A stretch of DNA of 64,000 nt, from assembly GCF_040549465.1 (NCBI RefSeq), contig NZ_JBEPTL010000009.1:62001-126000 (forward strand). Direction: 5' to 3'. Below are positions 34,036 to 42,484 of the stretch, piece after piece. The notes beneath the pieces were generated by a model. The model ran no database searches and was not told the origin of the DNA. It saw only the letters and a program-made list of their open reading frames with translations. Made by a program: the position numbers and the translations under genes. Each line of letters opens with the position of its first letter. Position 1 is the stretch's first letter. This stretch comes from Lacisediminihabitans sp040549465. GTDB taxonomy: Bacteria; Actinomycetota; Actinomycetes; Actinomycetales; Microbacteriaceae.

Positions 34036-34662
34036 TCAGCCCAGCAGCTGCTCGCGCACAACGGGCATCAGCGCAGCGAAGGCGAGACCGCGGTGACTGA
34101 CAGCGTTCTTCTCGTCCGGGGTGAGCTCCGCCGCCGACACACTGTAGCCAGCAGGCTTGAAGATCGGGTCGTAGCCGAACCCTCCCCCACCAACAGCTTC
34201 CCGCAGCACGGTGCCCGGCCAGTTTCCCTGTTCGACATGCTCGAAACTCTCCGCCGCGTCGGGTGGGCCGTCCGGCCCGAGCGCGCCAACCGGCGGCGGC
34301 ACCACGAGGGCCGCGGCGCAGACGAAACGAGCGGCGCGGTCATCCGTGCCCTCGAGGTTCGTCAACAGCAGGCGCAGGTTGTCCTCATCGTCACGAGTGC
34401 CCGCATAGCGCGCAGAATGGATGCCCGGCGCACCGTCGAGCGCATCGACGCTGATCCCCGAGTCATCCGCGATCGCCGGAAGGCCGGTGTGCTCTGCCGC
34501 CGCCCGCGCCTTGATCAGGGCGTTCGCCTCGAAGGTGTCGCCATCCTCGACAGGCTCAGGACCGTCGTAGCCGACGAGTTCGATCCCCTCCAACTGGTCG
34601 CCCAGGATACGACGCAGCTCCTCGACCTTGTGCGCGTTGTGGGTGGCGAGCACGAGTTTCAT
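34036..34662 (-). CDS. rdgB: Non-canonical purine NTP pyrophosphatase (RdgB/HAM1)
   Basis: A 208-residue housecleaning enzyme that hydrolyses XTP and ITP. The start LVLATHNAHKVEELRRILG, the ADDSGISVDALDGAPGIHSARYAG signature and GGFGYDPIF are all present. It starts 4 nt inside the end of rph, and the order murI-rph-rdgB is a common actinobacterial operon. Confidence 0.95.
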   Translation of the reverse strand: MKLVLATHNAHKVEELRRILGDQLEGIELVGYDGPEPVEDGDTFEANALIKARAAAEHTGLPAIADDSGISVDALDGAPGIHSARYAGTRDDEDNLRLLLTNLEGTDDRAARFVCAAALVVPPPVGALGPDGPPDAAESFEHVEQGNWPGTVLREAVGGGGFGYDPIFKPAGYSVSAAELTPDEKNAVSHRGLAFAALMPVVREQLLG

Positions 34663-35393
34663 GCGCTGAGCGACTCCGTCTGGAACCGAGCCAGATCCTC
34701 AGTGCCGCCGAGCGCGAGATCGAGCAGCGAGTTGAGCTCGGAGCGGTCGAACGGTGCTCCCTCGGCGGTTCCCTGCACCTCAACGAAGAGTCCGCGACCG
34801 GTGACGACCACGTTCATGTCGGTTTCGGCCCGCACATCCTCGGTATAGGCGAGGTCGAGCATCGGAACGCCGTCGATGATGCCGACGGACACAGCGGACA
34901 CACTGTCGATGAGTGGCTTCGCGTTCTGGCCGATGAACTTCTTCGAACGGCCCCACTCGAGCGCGTCGACCAACGCCACGTAGGCGCCGGTGATCGCCGC
35001 GGTGCGGGTGCCGCCATCGGCCTGCAGCACGTCGCAGTCGAGCACGATGGTGTTCTCGCCGAGCGACTTCATATCCACCACAGCACGCAGCGAACGCCCG
35101 ATCAGGCGCGAGATCTCGTGGGTGCGGCCGCCGATCTTGCCCTTGACCGCTTCGCGATCCATCCTGTCGTTGGTGGAGCGCGGAAGCATCGAGTATTCGG
35201 CGGTGACCCAGCCCTTGCCCTTGCCAGCCATCCAACGCGGCACGCCGTTGGTGAAGGATGCGGTGCACAGCACCTTGGTGCGGCCGAAGGAGATCAGGGC
35301 CGAGCCCTCCGCCTGCTCGCTCCAGCCACGTTCGATCGTGATGGGACGCAGTTCGTCGACCGTCCGGCCGTCCTTGCGCGTGATGTCGGTCAT
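34659..35393 (-). CDS. rph: Ribonuclease PH
   Basis: A 244-residue phosphorolytic 3'-5' exoribonuclease for tRNA 3' ends. It has RPITIERGWSEQAEGSALISFG, the CDVLQADGGTRTAAITGAYVAL core and SVGIIDG. Its start overlaps murI's stop. Length and motifs are standard. Confidence 0.95.
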   Translation of the reverse strand: MTDITRKDGRTVDELRPITIERGWSEQAEGSALISFGRTKVLCTASFTNGVPRWMAGKGKGWVTAEYSMLPRSTNDRMDREAVKGKIGGRTHEISRLIGRSLRAVVDMKSLGENTIVLDCDVLQADGGTRTAAITGAYVALVDALEWGRSKKFIGQNAKPLIDSVSAVSVGIIDGVPMLDLAYTEDVRAETDMNVVVTGRGLFVEVQGTAEGAPFDRSELNSLLDLALGGTEDLARFQTESLSA

Positions 35394-36265
35394 TATCGCC
35401 CTTCTGGTAGTGCCGGATTTTCGATGAATGCCGGATTTTCGATGAGTGTCAGCGTTCCGGTCTCGACGAGTTCAACGGTCTCGATATCCGGCCCGAGGAA
35501 GCGTCGCACCAGGGAGGTGAACTCCGCTTTACTCTCGCCCGTCGCCTCGTACACGTAGGTCGGGCGAGCGGTCGTACCGTGCTGGATGCCGTACTTCACG
35601 AGTGTGCGGTACACGTCGAACGCCGTCTCCTCGGCACTCGAGACGAGCGTCACATCCTCGCCCATCACGTACTGGATGGCGGCCGACATGAGCGGATAGT
35701 GGGTGCAGCCAAGAACAAGGGTGTCGACCTGCGCCTCACGAAGCGGCGAGAGATACTCCTCCGCGACGGCGAACAGCTCATCCCCGCTGGTCACGCCGGC
35801 TTCGACGAATTCGACGAACCGAGGGCAGGCCTTGGTGAAAATGGAGAGGTGGGTGGCCGCGGCGAACGCGTCGTCGTAGGCGCTCGAACTGATGGTGCCG
35901 GCGGTGCCGATCACGCCGATCCGTCCGTTGCGGGTCTGTCGCACCGCCGCGCGCACAGCCGGCTGGATCACCTCGACCACGGGGATACCGAGCGCCTGGG
36001 TGTAGCGCTCGCGGGCATCGCGCAGCATCGCCGAGGATGCGGTGTTGCAGGCGATCACGAGCATCTTGACGCCCTGGGCCACCAGGTCGTCGAGCACGGC
36101 GAGAGTGTAGCGACGTACGTCGGCGATGGGTTTCGGCCCGTAGGGCGAATGCGCCGTGTCACCCACGTACAGGATCGACTCGTTCGGCAGCTGGTCGATG
36201 ACCGCACGGGCCACCGTGAGCCCACCCACCCCTGAGTCGAAGATTCCAATCGGGGCGTCAGTCAC
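35393..36265 (-). CDS. murI: Glutamate racemase
   Basis: A 290-residue racemase giving D-glutamate for peptidoglycan. The two catalytic cysteines lie in ACNTASS and GCTHYPL; the start PIGIFDSGVGGLTV is conserved. The start is GTG 36265. The last residues (ENPAFIENPALPEGR) come from an 18-nt tandem duplication, seen at 35411-35446. It is divergent from pncB. Confidence 0.93.
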   Translation of the reverse strand: MTDAPIGIFDSGVGGLTVARAVIDQLPNESILYVGDTAHSPYGPKPIADVRRYTLAVLDDLVAQGVKMLVIACNTASSAMLRDARERYTQALGIPVVEVIQPAVRAAVRQTRNGRIGVIGTAGTISSSAYDDAFAAATHLSIFTKACPRFVEFVEAGVTSGDELFAVAEEYLSPLREAQVDTLVLGCTHYPLMSAAIQYVMGEDVTLVSSAEETAFDVYRTLVKYGIQHGTTARPTYVYEATGESKAEFTSLVRRFLGPDIETVELVETGTLTLIENPAFIENPALPEGR

Positions 36266-36327
36266 GGGAGTCGAGTTTAGTCCCGCCCACCGCGCACAGC
36301 GGCGACGCCGCTGGCTAGGCTCGGTGC

Positions 36328-37629
36328 ATGACAACCGTGTCGTCGATGCTCACCGACCGCTACGAACTCACGATGATCGACGCCGCCATCCGCGCAGGCA
36401 CCCACGATCGGCAGAGCGTCTTCGAGGTCTTCGCGCGAAGCCTTCCGGGCGGCCGTCGCTACGGAGTCGTGGCAGGCACCGGCCGCCTGCTCGACCTCAT
36501 CGCCGATTTCCGGTTCACGGATGCCGAACTCGGCTGGCTGAGAGACAACGACGTCGTCTACGACAAGGCCCTCGACTGGCTGGCGGACTACCGCTTCACC
36601 GGAACCATCACCGGCTACCAGGAGGGCGAGCTGTACTTCCCTGGCTCCCCCATCCTCATCGTCGAGGGAACCTTTGCCGAGGCTGTCATCCTCGAAACCC
36701 TGGTGCTCAGCGTGCTCAACTACGACAGTGCGGTCGCCAGCGCGGCGGCCAGGATGGTCTCCGCGGCGAGTGGCAGGCCGCTCGCCGAGATGGGTTCGCG
36801 CCGCACCGGCGAACGGAGCGCCGTCGCCGCCGCGCGGGCTGCCTTCATCGCCGGTTTCGGTGCAACCAGCAACCTCGAGGCTGGACGCAGCTGGGGCATC
36901 CCGACCATGGGTACCGCCGCGCACTCCTTCACCCTCCTGCACGACAGCGAGGAGGAGGCCTTTCGCGCCCAGGTCGCAGCCCTCGGCCCGGAGACGACCC
37001 TCCTCGTCGACACTTACGACGTGCCGACAGCCGTCGATCTCGCCATCAAGGTTGCGGGCACGAAGCTCGGTGCCGTGCGCATCGACAGCGGTGACCTGCC
37101 GGAGCAGGTTGCGGCAGTTCGCAAGCAGCTCGACAGCCTTGGGGCCACCGACACGAAGATCACCGTCACCAACGACCTCGACGAGTTCACCATCGCGGCC
37201 CTTCGCGCCGCCCCCGTCGATTCCTACGGTGTCGGCACCTCGGTCGTCACCGGCTCAGGCTCCCCTGCGGCCGGCATGGTCTACAAGCTCGTAGCGAGAA
37301 AGGATGCCGCGGGCGCCTGGGTTTCGGTGGCCAAGAAGTCACCGCAGAAGGTCTCCGTAGGCGGTCGTAAGTTTCCCGTCCGCGAGTTGGACGACAGCGG
37401 AAAGGCCATCGCGGAGGTCATCCATGTCGGCGACCCGGAGACCGCGACCCAGCAGCACCGCCCACTGCTCGTCCCGCTGGTGACTGACGGTATCCTGGTT
37501 GATCGCTTCCGCGGCGCCGCCGGAACAGTTCTCGCCCGTGAGCACCGCGCCGCCGCGATCGCCGAGCTACCTGCCGAGGCGTTCCGTCTGGGCCGTGGCG
37601 ACCCGGTCATCCCGACCCGCTACGCCTGA
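36328..37629 (+). CDS. pncB: Nicotinate phosphoribosyltransferase
   Basis: A 433-residue NAD-salvage enzyme converting nicotinate and PRPP to nicotinate mononucleotide. TDRYELTMIDAAIRAGTHDRQSVFEVFAR, the catalytic His in GTAAHS, the RIDSGDL phosphate-binding loop and DSYGVGTSV are seen. It is divergent from murI and converges on the AbiEi-like gene across a palindromic repeat. Confidence 0.94.
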   Translation: MTTVSSMLTDRYELTMIDAAIRAGTHDRQSVFEVFARSLPGGRRYGVVAGTGRLLDLIADFRFTDAELGWLRDNDVVYDKALDWLADYRFTGTITGYQEGELYFPGSPILIVEGTFAEAVILETLVLSVLNYDSAVASAAARMVSAASGRPLAEMGSRRTGERSAVAAARAAFIAGFGATSNLEAGRSWGIPTMGTAAHSFTLLHDSEEEAFRAQVAALGPETTLLVDTYDVPTAVDLAIKVAGTKLGAVRIDSGDLPEQVAAVRKQLDSLGATDTKITVTNDLDEFTIAALRAAPVDSYGVGTSVVTGSGSPAAGMVYKLVARKDAAGAWVSVAKKSPQKVSVGGRKFPVRELDDSGKAIAEVIHVGDPETATQQHRPLLVPLVTDGILVDRFRGAAGTVLAREHRAAAIAELPAEAFRLGRGDPVIPTRYA

Positions 37630-37660
37630 GCGCCGCGCCGCGCCGCGCGCCCGCGCCTCA

Positions 37661-37717
37661 CGAAAGTCGCCAAATGGCCCTTATCAGCGGCGCGCAGGGG
37701 CAATATGGCGACTTTCG
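37661..37717. repeat. Palindromic intergenic element, copy 1
   Basis: The left arm CGAAAGTCGCCAAATGGCCC (37661-37680) pairs with the right arm at 37698-37717 (18 of 20 matches) around a ~17-nt GC-rich loop. The first 21 nt, 37661-37681, are identical to the left arm of the copy at 38714. It lies between convergent pncB and the AbiEi-like gene and reaches into the 3' end of the latter, supplying its stop codon. Confidence 0.88.
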
Positions 37718-38661
37718 ACCTGGCCTGGCCATCCCCGGGAACTCAAACGGCGTCCGAGGCGCGCCAAATAGAGGTTCGGATCGACAAACAGGTCGTCGGC
37801 ATGCACGCGCAGCGCTGACCAGTTGTTATCGGCGTAACGCTCGAAGCGGGTGATATCGGATCTGAACTTGCCCGGCGAGCGGTGACCGTTGCCCTCATAT
37901 TCGCTCAGTGTCCGATAGCGCCGCCACACGAGATCGGCGGTCGCGATCTCTCCGCCCTGCAGATCGTGCACGCCGATATTGAGCTCGGGTTCAGGAAGTC
38001 CGGCATCGACGATCATCAGCCTGGTGAGCGTCTCCGTACGTGAACGCGACCCCACGCGTTGTCTTGGCAGCGCGGCGGTCATCTGGGCCGAGCCGCGACT
38101 TCCGGCGAACAGCCCAGCTATGGATGTGAGGTCCGCGATCGTCGCCAGAGGCATTCCCCCAGCCAGAATCGCATCGCCAACCGCTATCAGATCAGCGATG
38201 TCGAGGGTGGATGCCAACTGCGCCCAGACGAGTTCAGGCGAGGCGACCGGCAATACGAACATCTCCCCGGTGGAGGTATCACGAATCACCAGGTCGCGCA
38301 CTCGCCACTTCTCGCCCGCGAGTCGGTGGCCCCGAATGCCGACACCGTACGGTGGGGTAATCGCGGCCGGCGAGCAGACCTGGATCGCGTCATCGGGCCT
38401 CACATACAGGGGCAGCGGAAGACCGTACAGACGCGCGGCCGTCAGATGACTGAACATATTGCCGGGGCGGAGCCGCCGTGTATAGGCGAAACATCTCCAG
38501 CTCAGGTCGGTGGCGACGCCCTGCTGGGCGCGCACACCGTGGAATTCGGCGCGCAGGTCGCGTCCGCGGAGCCGTTTGGCGCTGATCCCGCCCTCAAGTG
38601 CCGCCTGGCGAGAAAACGGAACGCCCTGGAACGCTTCAGGAAGTGGTGCACGTTTCGGCAT
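37684..38661 (-). CDS. AbiEi-like/DUF559-type protein of unknown function
   Basis: A 325-residue protein. The first ~90 residues look like the winged-helix plus AbiEi-type region found in such actinobacterial proteins (FSHLTAARLYGLPLP). The C-terminal ~110 residues resemble DUF559/Vsr-like nuclease folds (ETLTRLMIVDAGLPEPELN, EYEGNGHRSPGKFRSDITRF). A TA or abortive-infection role is only suggested by family resemblance; no partner toxin is adjacent. The last residues (ESRHIAPARR) and stop codon lie in the palindromic element, and a second copy sits 52 nt upstream of the start. Confidence 0.65.
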   Translation of the reverse strand: MPKRAPLPEAFQGVPFSRQAALEGGISAKRLRGRDLRAEFHGVRAQQGVATDLSWRCFAYTRRLRPGNMFSHLTAARLYGLPLPLYVRPDDAIQVCSPAAITPPYGVGIRGHRLAGEKWRVRDLVIRDTSTGEMFVLPVASPELVWAQLASTLDIADLIAVGDAILAGGMPLATIADLTSIAGLFAGSRGSAQMTAALPRQRVGSRSRTETLTRLMIVDAGLPEPELNIGVHDLQGGEIATADLVWRRYRTLSEYEGNGHRSPGKFRSDITRFERYADNNWSALRVHADDLFVDPNLYLARLGRRLSSRGWPGQVESRHIAPARR

Positions 38662-38713
38662 CCGTCAACCCTGCCAATAGCGCGTTGATCCCGTGGACAT
38701 CATCCACAACCGC

Positions 38714-38770
38714 CGAAAGTCGCCAAATGGCCCTGTCCAGGCCGACTGAAGGGCAACTTGGCGACTTTCG
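38714..38770. repeat. Palindromic intergenic element, copy 2
   Basis: CGAAAGTCGCCAAATGGCCCT (38714-38734) pairs with 38750-38770 (19 of 21 matches) around a 15-nt loop. The left arm is identical to copy 1 at 37661, in the same orientation. The two copies bracket the AbiEi-like gene. Confidence 0.88.
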
Positions 38771-38869
38771 CCACCCCACCGGCCACCGGACCGGCCACCG
38801 ATCAGCCGGCAGCCGACCAGCCGATCAGCTGGCCACCGACCAGCCGACCAGCCGATCGAGGGTGAGAGC
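38771..38869. repeat. Low-complexity CCGACCAGCCGAT-type repeats
   Basis: Irregular copies of GGCCACCGA and GACCAGCCGATCAGC-like units fill the gap between palindrome copy 2 and the DUF3039 gene. Unit length and spacing vary, so this is slippage-type repetition rather than an array. Confidence 0.6.
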
Positions 38870-39130
38870 CTACTTCGTCATCGCGTCGTAGATCTCTTTG
38901 CAGGTCGGGCAGACCGGGAACTTCTCCGGGTCGCGTCCTGGCGTCCAGACCTTGCCGCAGAGTGCGATCACCGGCTTCCCACTCAGCGCCGATTCGAGGA
39001 TCTTTTCCTTCTGAACGTAATGCGAGAAGCGCTCGTGGTCGCCGTCTTCGAGCTGCTCCTGGTTGAGGAGTTCCTCGAGTTCGCGCTCAAGGGTGTCTGT
39101 GCCGCCGCCTTGCTGTGTGTCACCGCTCAT
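38870..39130 (-). CDS. DUF3039 family protein
   Basis: An 86-residue actinobacterial protein of unknown function. The conserved segment DGDHERFSHYVQKEKILESAL is followed by PVIALCGKVWTPGRDP and CPTCKEIYDAM, with cysteines C-x(n)-C-P-x-C that could bind zinc. The start is ATG 39130. It has its own transcription unit between two repeat patches. Confidence 0.85.
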   Translation of the reverse strand: MSGDTQQGGGTDTLERELEELLNQEQLEDGDHERFSHYVQKEKILESALSGKPVIALCGKVWTPGRDPEKFPVCPTCKEIYDAMTK

Positions 39131-39160
39131 GTTTCGATTTTAGTTCCTGTGGGCCAATCC

Positions 39161-39240
39161 AAGTCCCGGGAGCGAAGGCTAAGTCCCGGGAGCGAAGGCT
39201 AAGTCCTGGGAGTGAAAGTTAGTTCCTCAGAGTGAAAGCC
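39161..39240. repeat. 20-bp tandem repeat, four decaying units
   Basis: AAGTCCCGGGAGCGAAGGCT is repeated exactly at 39161-39180 and 39181-39200; then a unit with four to five changes (39201-39220) and a more diverged one (39221-39240). The last unit overlaps the 3' end of the ABC permease gene (stop at 39219-39221), coding the residues FTLRN before the stop. Confidence 0.85.
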
Positions 39241-40790
39241 AGCAGTTCCGGCGCCCTCCGCCTGAAGATCGCACCACCCCAGAGCACCCCGAGGTAGATA
39301 TCGGCGATCCCGAGCACCACCCCGGCGATGAGAGCTGCGAAGTTCCAGCCGCCACCGAACAGAAGACCCAGTGCCGCCAGGCCCAGAGGCGGCACAGCGA
39401 TCACGATCGCCGCGAAGAACGACAGGGACTGGATGAGGCCCGCCGCCGTGCCGCTGGCCTGGGGTTGCGCGAATGGACTATCACCGGGGCGAACGGCGGG
39501 ATAGGGGAAGCGGGCGGAGATCACACTCGAGAGGCCGAGTCCGGCAAGGAGAAGGCAGAAGCTCACCCCGATGATGGATGGCAGCACCGCCCAGTCCCCG
39601 TAGAGCCAGGCACAGATCGGCGATCCGACGATCACGAGTGGGATTCCGAGGATAAGGGCAGGCACCAGCCTGCCGAAGCGATCCGCGCGTCCTGACGTGT
39701 TGGATGCCAGATGCAACCAGATCGCCGAATTGTCGTAGGCGATATCGTTGTGCGCCGACCACGACAGGAACAGGCACATGGCCGGCACCGGGATGAGCGC
39801 GAGGATGTTTCCGGGTACGCCGGCGACGGCCAGCGCGATCACGAAGATGAACGGTGCGATCGGGATAGCGACGAGCGAGGTGTGATACCTCGCGTCGCGC
39901 AGCCAGTAGGTGAGGCTTCTCGCCGCAACGGCTCCGGCGGGAGTGTGCGGCACGAACCGGAACCAGCCGAGGCCGGCGTAGCTCTTGCGTCGTCCTTCGC
40001 GCTGGGGCGTCACCAGCATCCGTCCGACGAGTGCCCGCCAGACCACCCAGAGCAGGAGCACGAACGCGATACCGATGAGTGCTTTGAGAACCGCGAGTCC
40101 TGGCGAACCGGCTGAAGCTTCGAAGGGGGCCGACCAGACGGCACCCAGCGGAGTCCAACCGAGGATCCCGCCGATGGACGCGAGAACCTTCAGGCCGTTC
40201 TTTCCCCAGTCCATGGTGGCGAGAACTGCTGCGAACGGTGAGAGGGACACGACCACGAGCAGCGCGATCAGTCCCGTGATTTCTCGCGACCGTCGGGTAG
40301 CCAACAGGAAAGCGGCAACGGATGTCGTGACTCGCGCACCGAGCACGCAGGTCGCCACGATCACCACCGCTCCGATCACCGCCAGCACCACAGCCAGCGG
40401 GTTTCTCGCCCAGGTGAACACCTGCGCCACCGCGATGATCGCAATGACCAGCGCCGGCACTCCGATCAGGGCGGTGATGGCCAGCGAGGTTGCGAGTTTC
40501 GTCGTGGAAAGACCGAAAAGGGAGAAGGCGCGCGGGTCGAGGGTGTCATCGACACCGAAGGCGAGCGGTACGAGCAGAAAGCCGAGAACGATCACCGCCC
40601 CGAGCGTCACTGTGATGCTCCCGGCCAGGCCGACCTCGATGAAACGCAATCCGACCAGGCCGATCACGGCGACCATTGCCGCACCGAGGCCGTAAATGAG
40701 ACCGATGACGATCCCGACGACCTGAATGGGGCTGCGCCGGAACGTGTTCGCGAGCAGGCGGAGCTTCAGTCCGAGAAACTGTGCAACCAC
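39219..40790 (-). CDS. ABC transporter permease (ABC-2-like exporter, 12+ helices)
   Basis: A 523-residue membrane protein with about 12 helices and no recognisable soluble domain. Its gene overlaps the ATPase gene by 25 nt, so the two form one exporter. Features such as the GARVTTSVAAFLLATRRSREITG loop resemble ABC-2 permeases of actinobacterial antibiotic or lipid exporters. The substrate is unknown. The C-terminus is formed by the tandem repeat. Confidence 0.8.
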   Translation of the reverse strand: MVAQFLGLKLRLLANTFRRSPIQVVGIVIGLIYGLGAAMVAVIGLVGLRFIEVGLAGSITVTLGAVIVLGFLLVPLAFGVDDTLDPRAFSLFGLSTTKLATSLAITALIGVPALVIAIIAVAQVFTWARNPLAVVLAVIGAVVIVATCVLGARVTTSVAAFLLATRRSREITGLIALLVVVSLSPFAAVLATMDWGKNGLKVLASIGGILGWTPLGAVWSAPFEASAGSPGLAVLKALIGIAFVLLLWVVWRALVGRMLVTPQREGRRKSYAGLGWFRFVPHTPAGAVAARSLTYWLRDARYHTSLVAIPIAPFIFVIALAVAGVPGNILALIPVPAMCLFLSWSAHNDIAYDNSAIWLHLASNTSGRADRFGRLVPALILGIPLVIVGSPICAWLYGDWAVLPSIIGVSFCLLLAGLGLSSVISARFPYPAVRPGDSPFAQPQASGTAAGLIQSLSFFAAIVIAVPPLGLAALGLLFGGGWNFAALIAGVVLGIADIYLGVLWGGAIFRRRAPELLAFTLRN

Positions 40791-42223
40791 TCCATGCCCT
40801 CCGCGGTCTTGCGTCCGCCGGCGAGCTCGACGAACTTCTCTTCGAGGGAGCCGACACCACGGACGTCGTCCATGGTGCCTGACGCGAGAACGGAGCCGCT
40901 CACCACGATCGCGACGAAATCGCAGATGCGCTGGATGAGGTCCATGCTGTGGCTGGACAACACGACGGTGCCGCCGGCGGCCACATACTTCTGCAGGATC
41001 TCGGTGACGTTGGCTGCGGAGACCGGGTCCACAGATTCGAACGGCTCGTCAAGGATGAGCACCCGAGGCGAATGGATCATGGCGCAGGCGAGCGCGACCT
41101 TCTTCGTCATGCCCGCGGAGTAGTCCGCGACCAGACGATCGAGAGCGTCTTCGAGTCCGAAGGCCGCAGCGAGATCGGCGGAGCGCTGTTTGACGGTCTT
41201 CGCGTCGAGCCCCCTCAAGGTTCCCGCGTAGTAGAGGAGTTGGTTGCCGGTGAGCCGATCGAACAGCCGCAACCGGTCGGGCAGCACACCCATATTGCGC
41301 TTGGCCACGACCGGGTCGGTCCAGACATCCGCACCGTGCACCGTCACCGTCCCGGCGTCGGGACGCAACAGGCCCGTCGCAATCGAGAGAGTTGTCGTCT
41401 TGCCTGCGCCGTTGGGGCCGACGATCCCGAAGATCGAGCCGGCGGGAACGGAAAGGCTGATGTGGTCGACCGCTACGGTATCGCCGAAGCGTTTGACCAG
41501 GTCCTTGATCACCAGCACGGTCTCGCGCTCGGTGGGCGCGGCGGCCGGTGTCGTGCGTTCGATCGGTTTTCGCGCGGGGGTCTTGCGCGGGATCTTTGGC
41601 ACGGCTGGGGTGGGGCGCGCCGTCGATGCAGGGGCCTCTACCTCGGGCCCGGGTACCGCAACCGGTTCGGGGGCGACGACCGGTTGGGTCGCGATCGCAA
41701 CCTGTGGTTCGAGCACGACCTCGGCGGAAGGTTCGACGACCAGGTCGGGCAACGATGCGAATTCAGGAACGGCTTCGGCAGCCCCTGCCGACGCCGCACG
41801 GGTCGATCGAACTGTCGGTTTGCGAGCGGCAGGCCGGCGCCGCACGGCAGATTTTCCCGGCGTTGCCGATTTGCTGGGCACTGCCGATTTGCTGGGCGTT
41901 GCCGCTGATTTGGCAGCTGCAGATGTCGGCTTGCTCGCGGCCGTACCGGCCTTGCTCTGCCCGGCGGCGGCGCCGGTTCGAGGTGCCGGCCTGGACGCGG
42001 GAGGCTGCGCCTGCGGAGTTGCAGCGGCATCCGTCGTGGGCTTCGTACGCGCCGCTGGTTGTGTCCTGGCCGTCGATTTCGAGGCCGTCGCGGAGGTTGT
42101 AGCGGAAGCCGGAGCTGTGGCTCTCGGAGCGGGTTTGGCGGCTGTTCCGTCGGTGCTCGCTGGTGTCTTCCGGACCGGTGCCCTGCGGGCTGGTACTGGC
42201 TTCTCCTCGGGTTCTGAATCCAC
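40766..42223 (-). CDS. ABC exporter ATPase with ~230-residue disordered N-terminal extension
   Basis: A 485-residue protein. Residues ~236-470 are an ABC ATPase: Walker A GPNGAGKT (269-276), signature LVADYSAGMTKKVALA, Walker B VLILDEPFESVDP and a His-switch. Residues 1-~230 are Ala/Pro/Lys/Thr/Ser-rich with short repeats (PSKSA, PGKSA, AAKS) and no hydrophobic core, then an acidic Val/Glu/Pro stretch. The tail resembles histone H1-like or DNA/peptidoglycan-binding disordered regions; this is inference. The GTG start at 42223 has no clear ribosome-binding site, so the full tail may not be translated. Normal ABC ATPases of this type are ~250-310 residues. Confidence 0.85.
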   Translation of the reverse strand: MDSEPEEKPVPARRAPVRKTPASTDGTAAKPAPRATAPASATTSATASKSTARTQPAARTKPTTDAAATPQAQPPASRPAPRTGAAAGQSKAGTAASKPTSAAAKSAATPSKSAVPSKSATPGKSAVRRRPAARKPTVRSTRAASAGAAEAVPEFASLPDLVVEPSAEVVLEPQVAIATQPVVAPEPVAVPGPEVEAPASTARPTPAVPKIPRKTPARKPIERTTPAAAPTERETVLVIKDLVKRFGDTVAVDHISLSVPAGSIFGIVGPNGAGKTTTLSIATGLLRPDAGTVTVHGADVWTDPVVAKRNMGVLPDRLRLFDRLTGNQLLYYAGTLRGLDAKTVKQRSADLAAAFGLEDALDRLVADYSAGMTKKVALACAMIHSPRVLILDEPFESVDPVSAANVTEILQKYVAAGGTVVLSSHSMDLIQRICDFVAIVVSGSVLASGTMDDVRGVGSLEEKFVELAGGRKTAEGMEWLHSFSD

Positions 42224-42484
42224 GCGTCAACCGTACCAATCCCTGTCGCCGGGCCTGTACAGAACCTTTACGTTCCATCACGAATTGAGAACATCAACAG
42301 GAATCTCCCTGTCCCGAAAAGGGGGCGCCGGGTAAGGTTGTGGAAGCACAACGATGTGTCCAGACAAGAGTCTGGGGATTAACAGACGATGAACCTTCGC
42401 GCCTCACAGCAATTGAGTGCCGAATATGATCCGAAAACGGTCATCGAACCCCAGTCCGTCCATAGTCAAACAGGGAGACCAATC

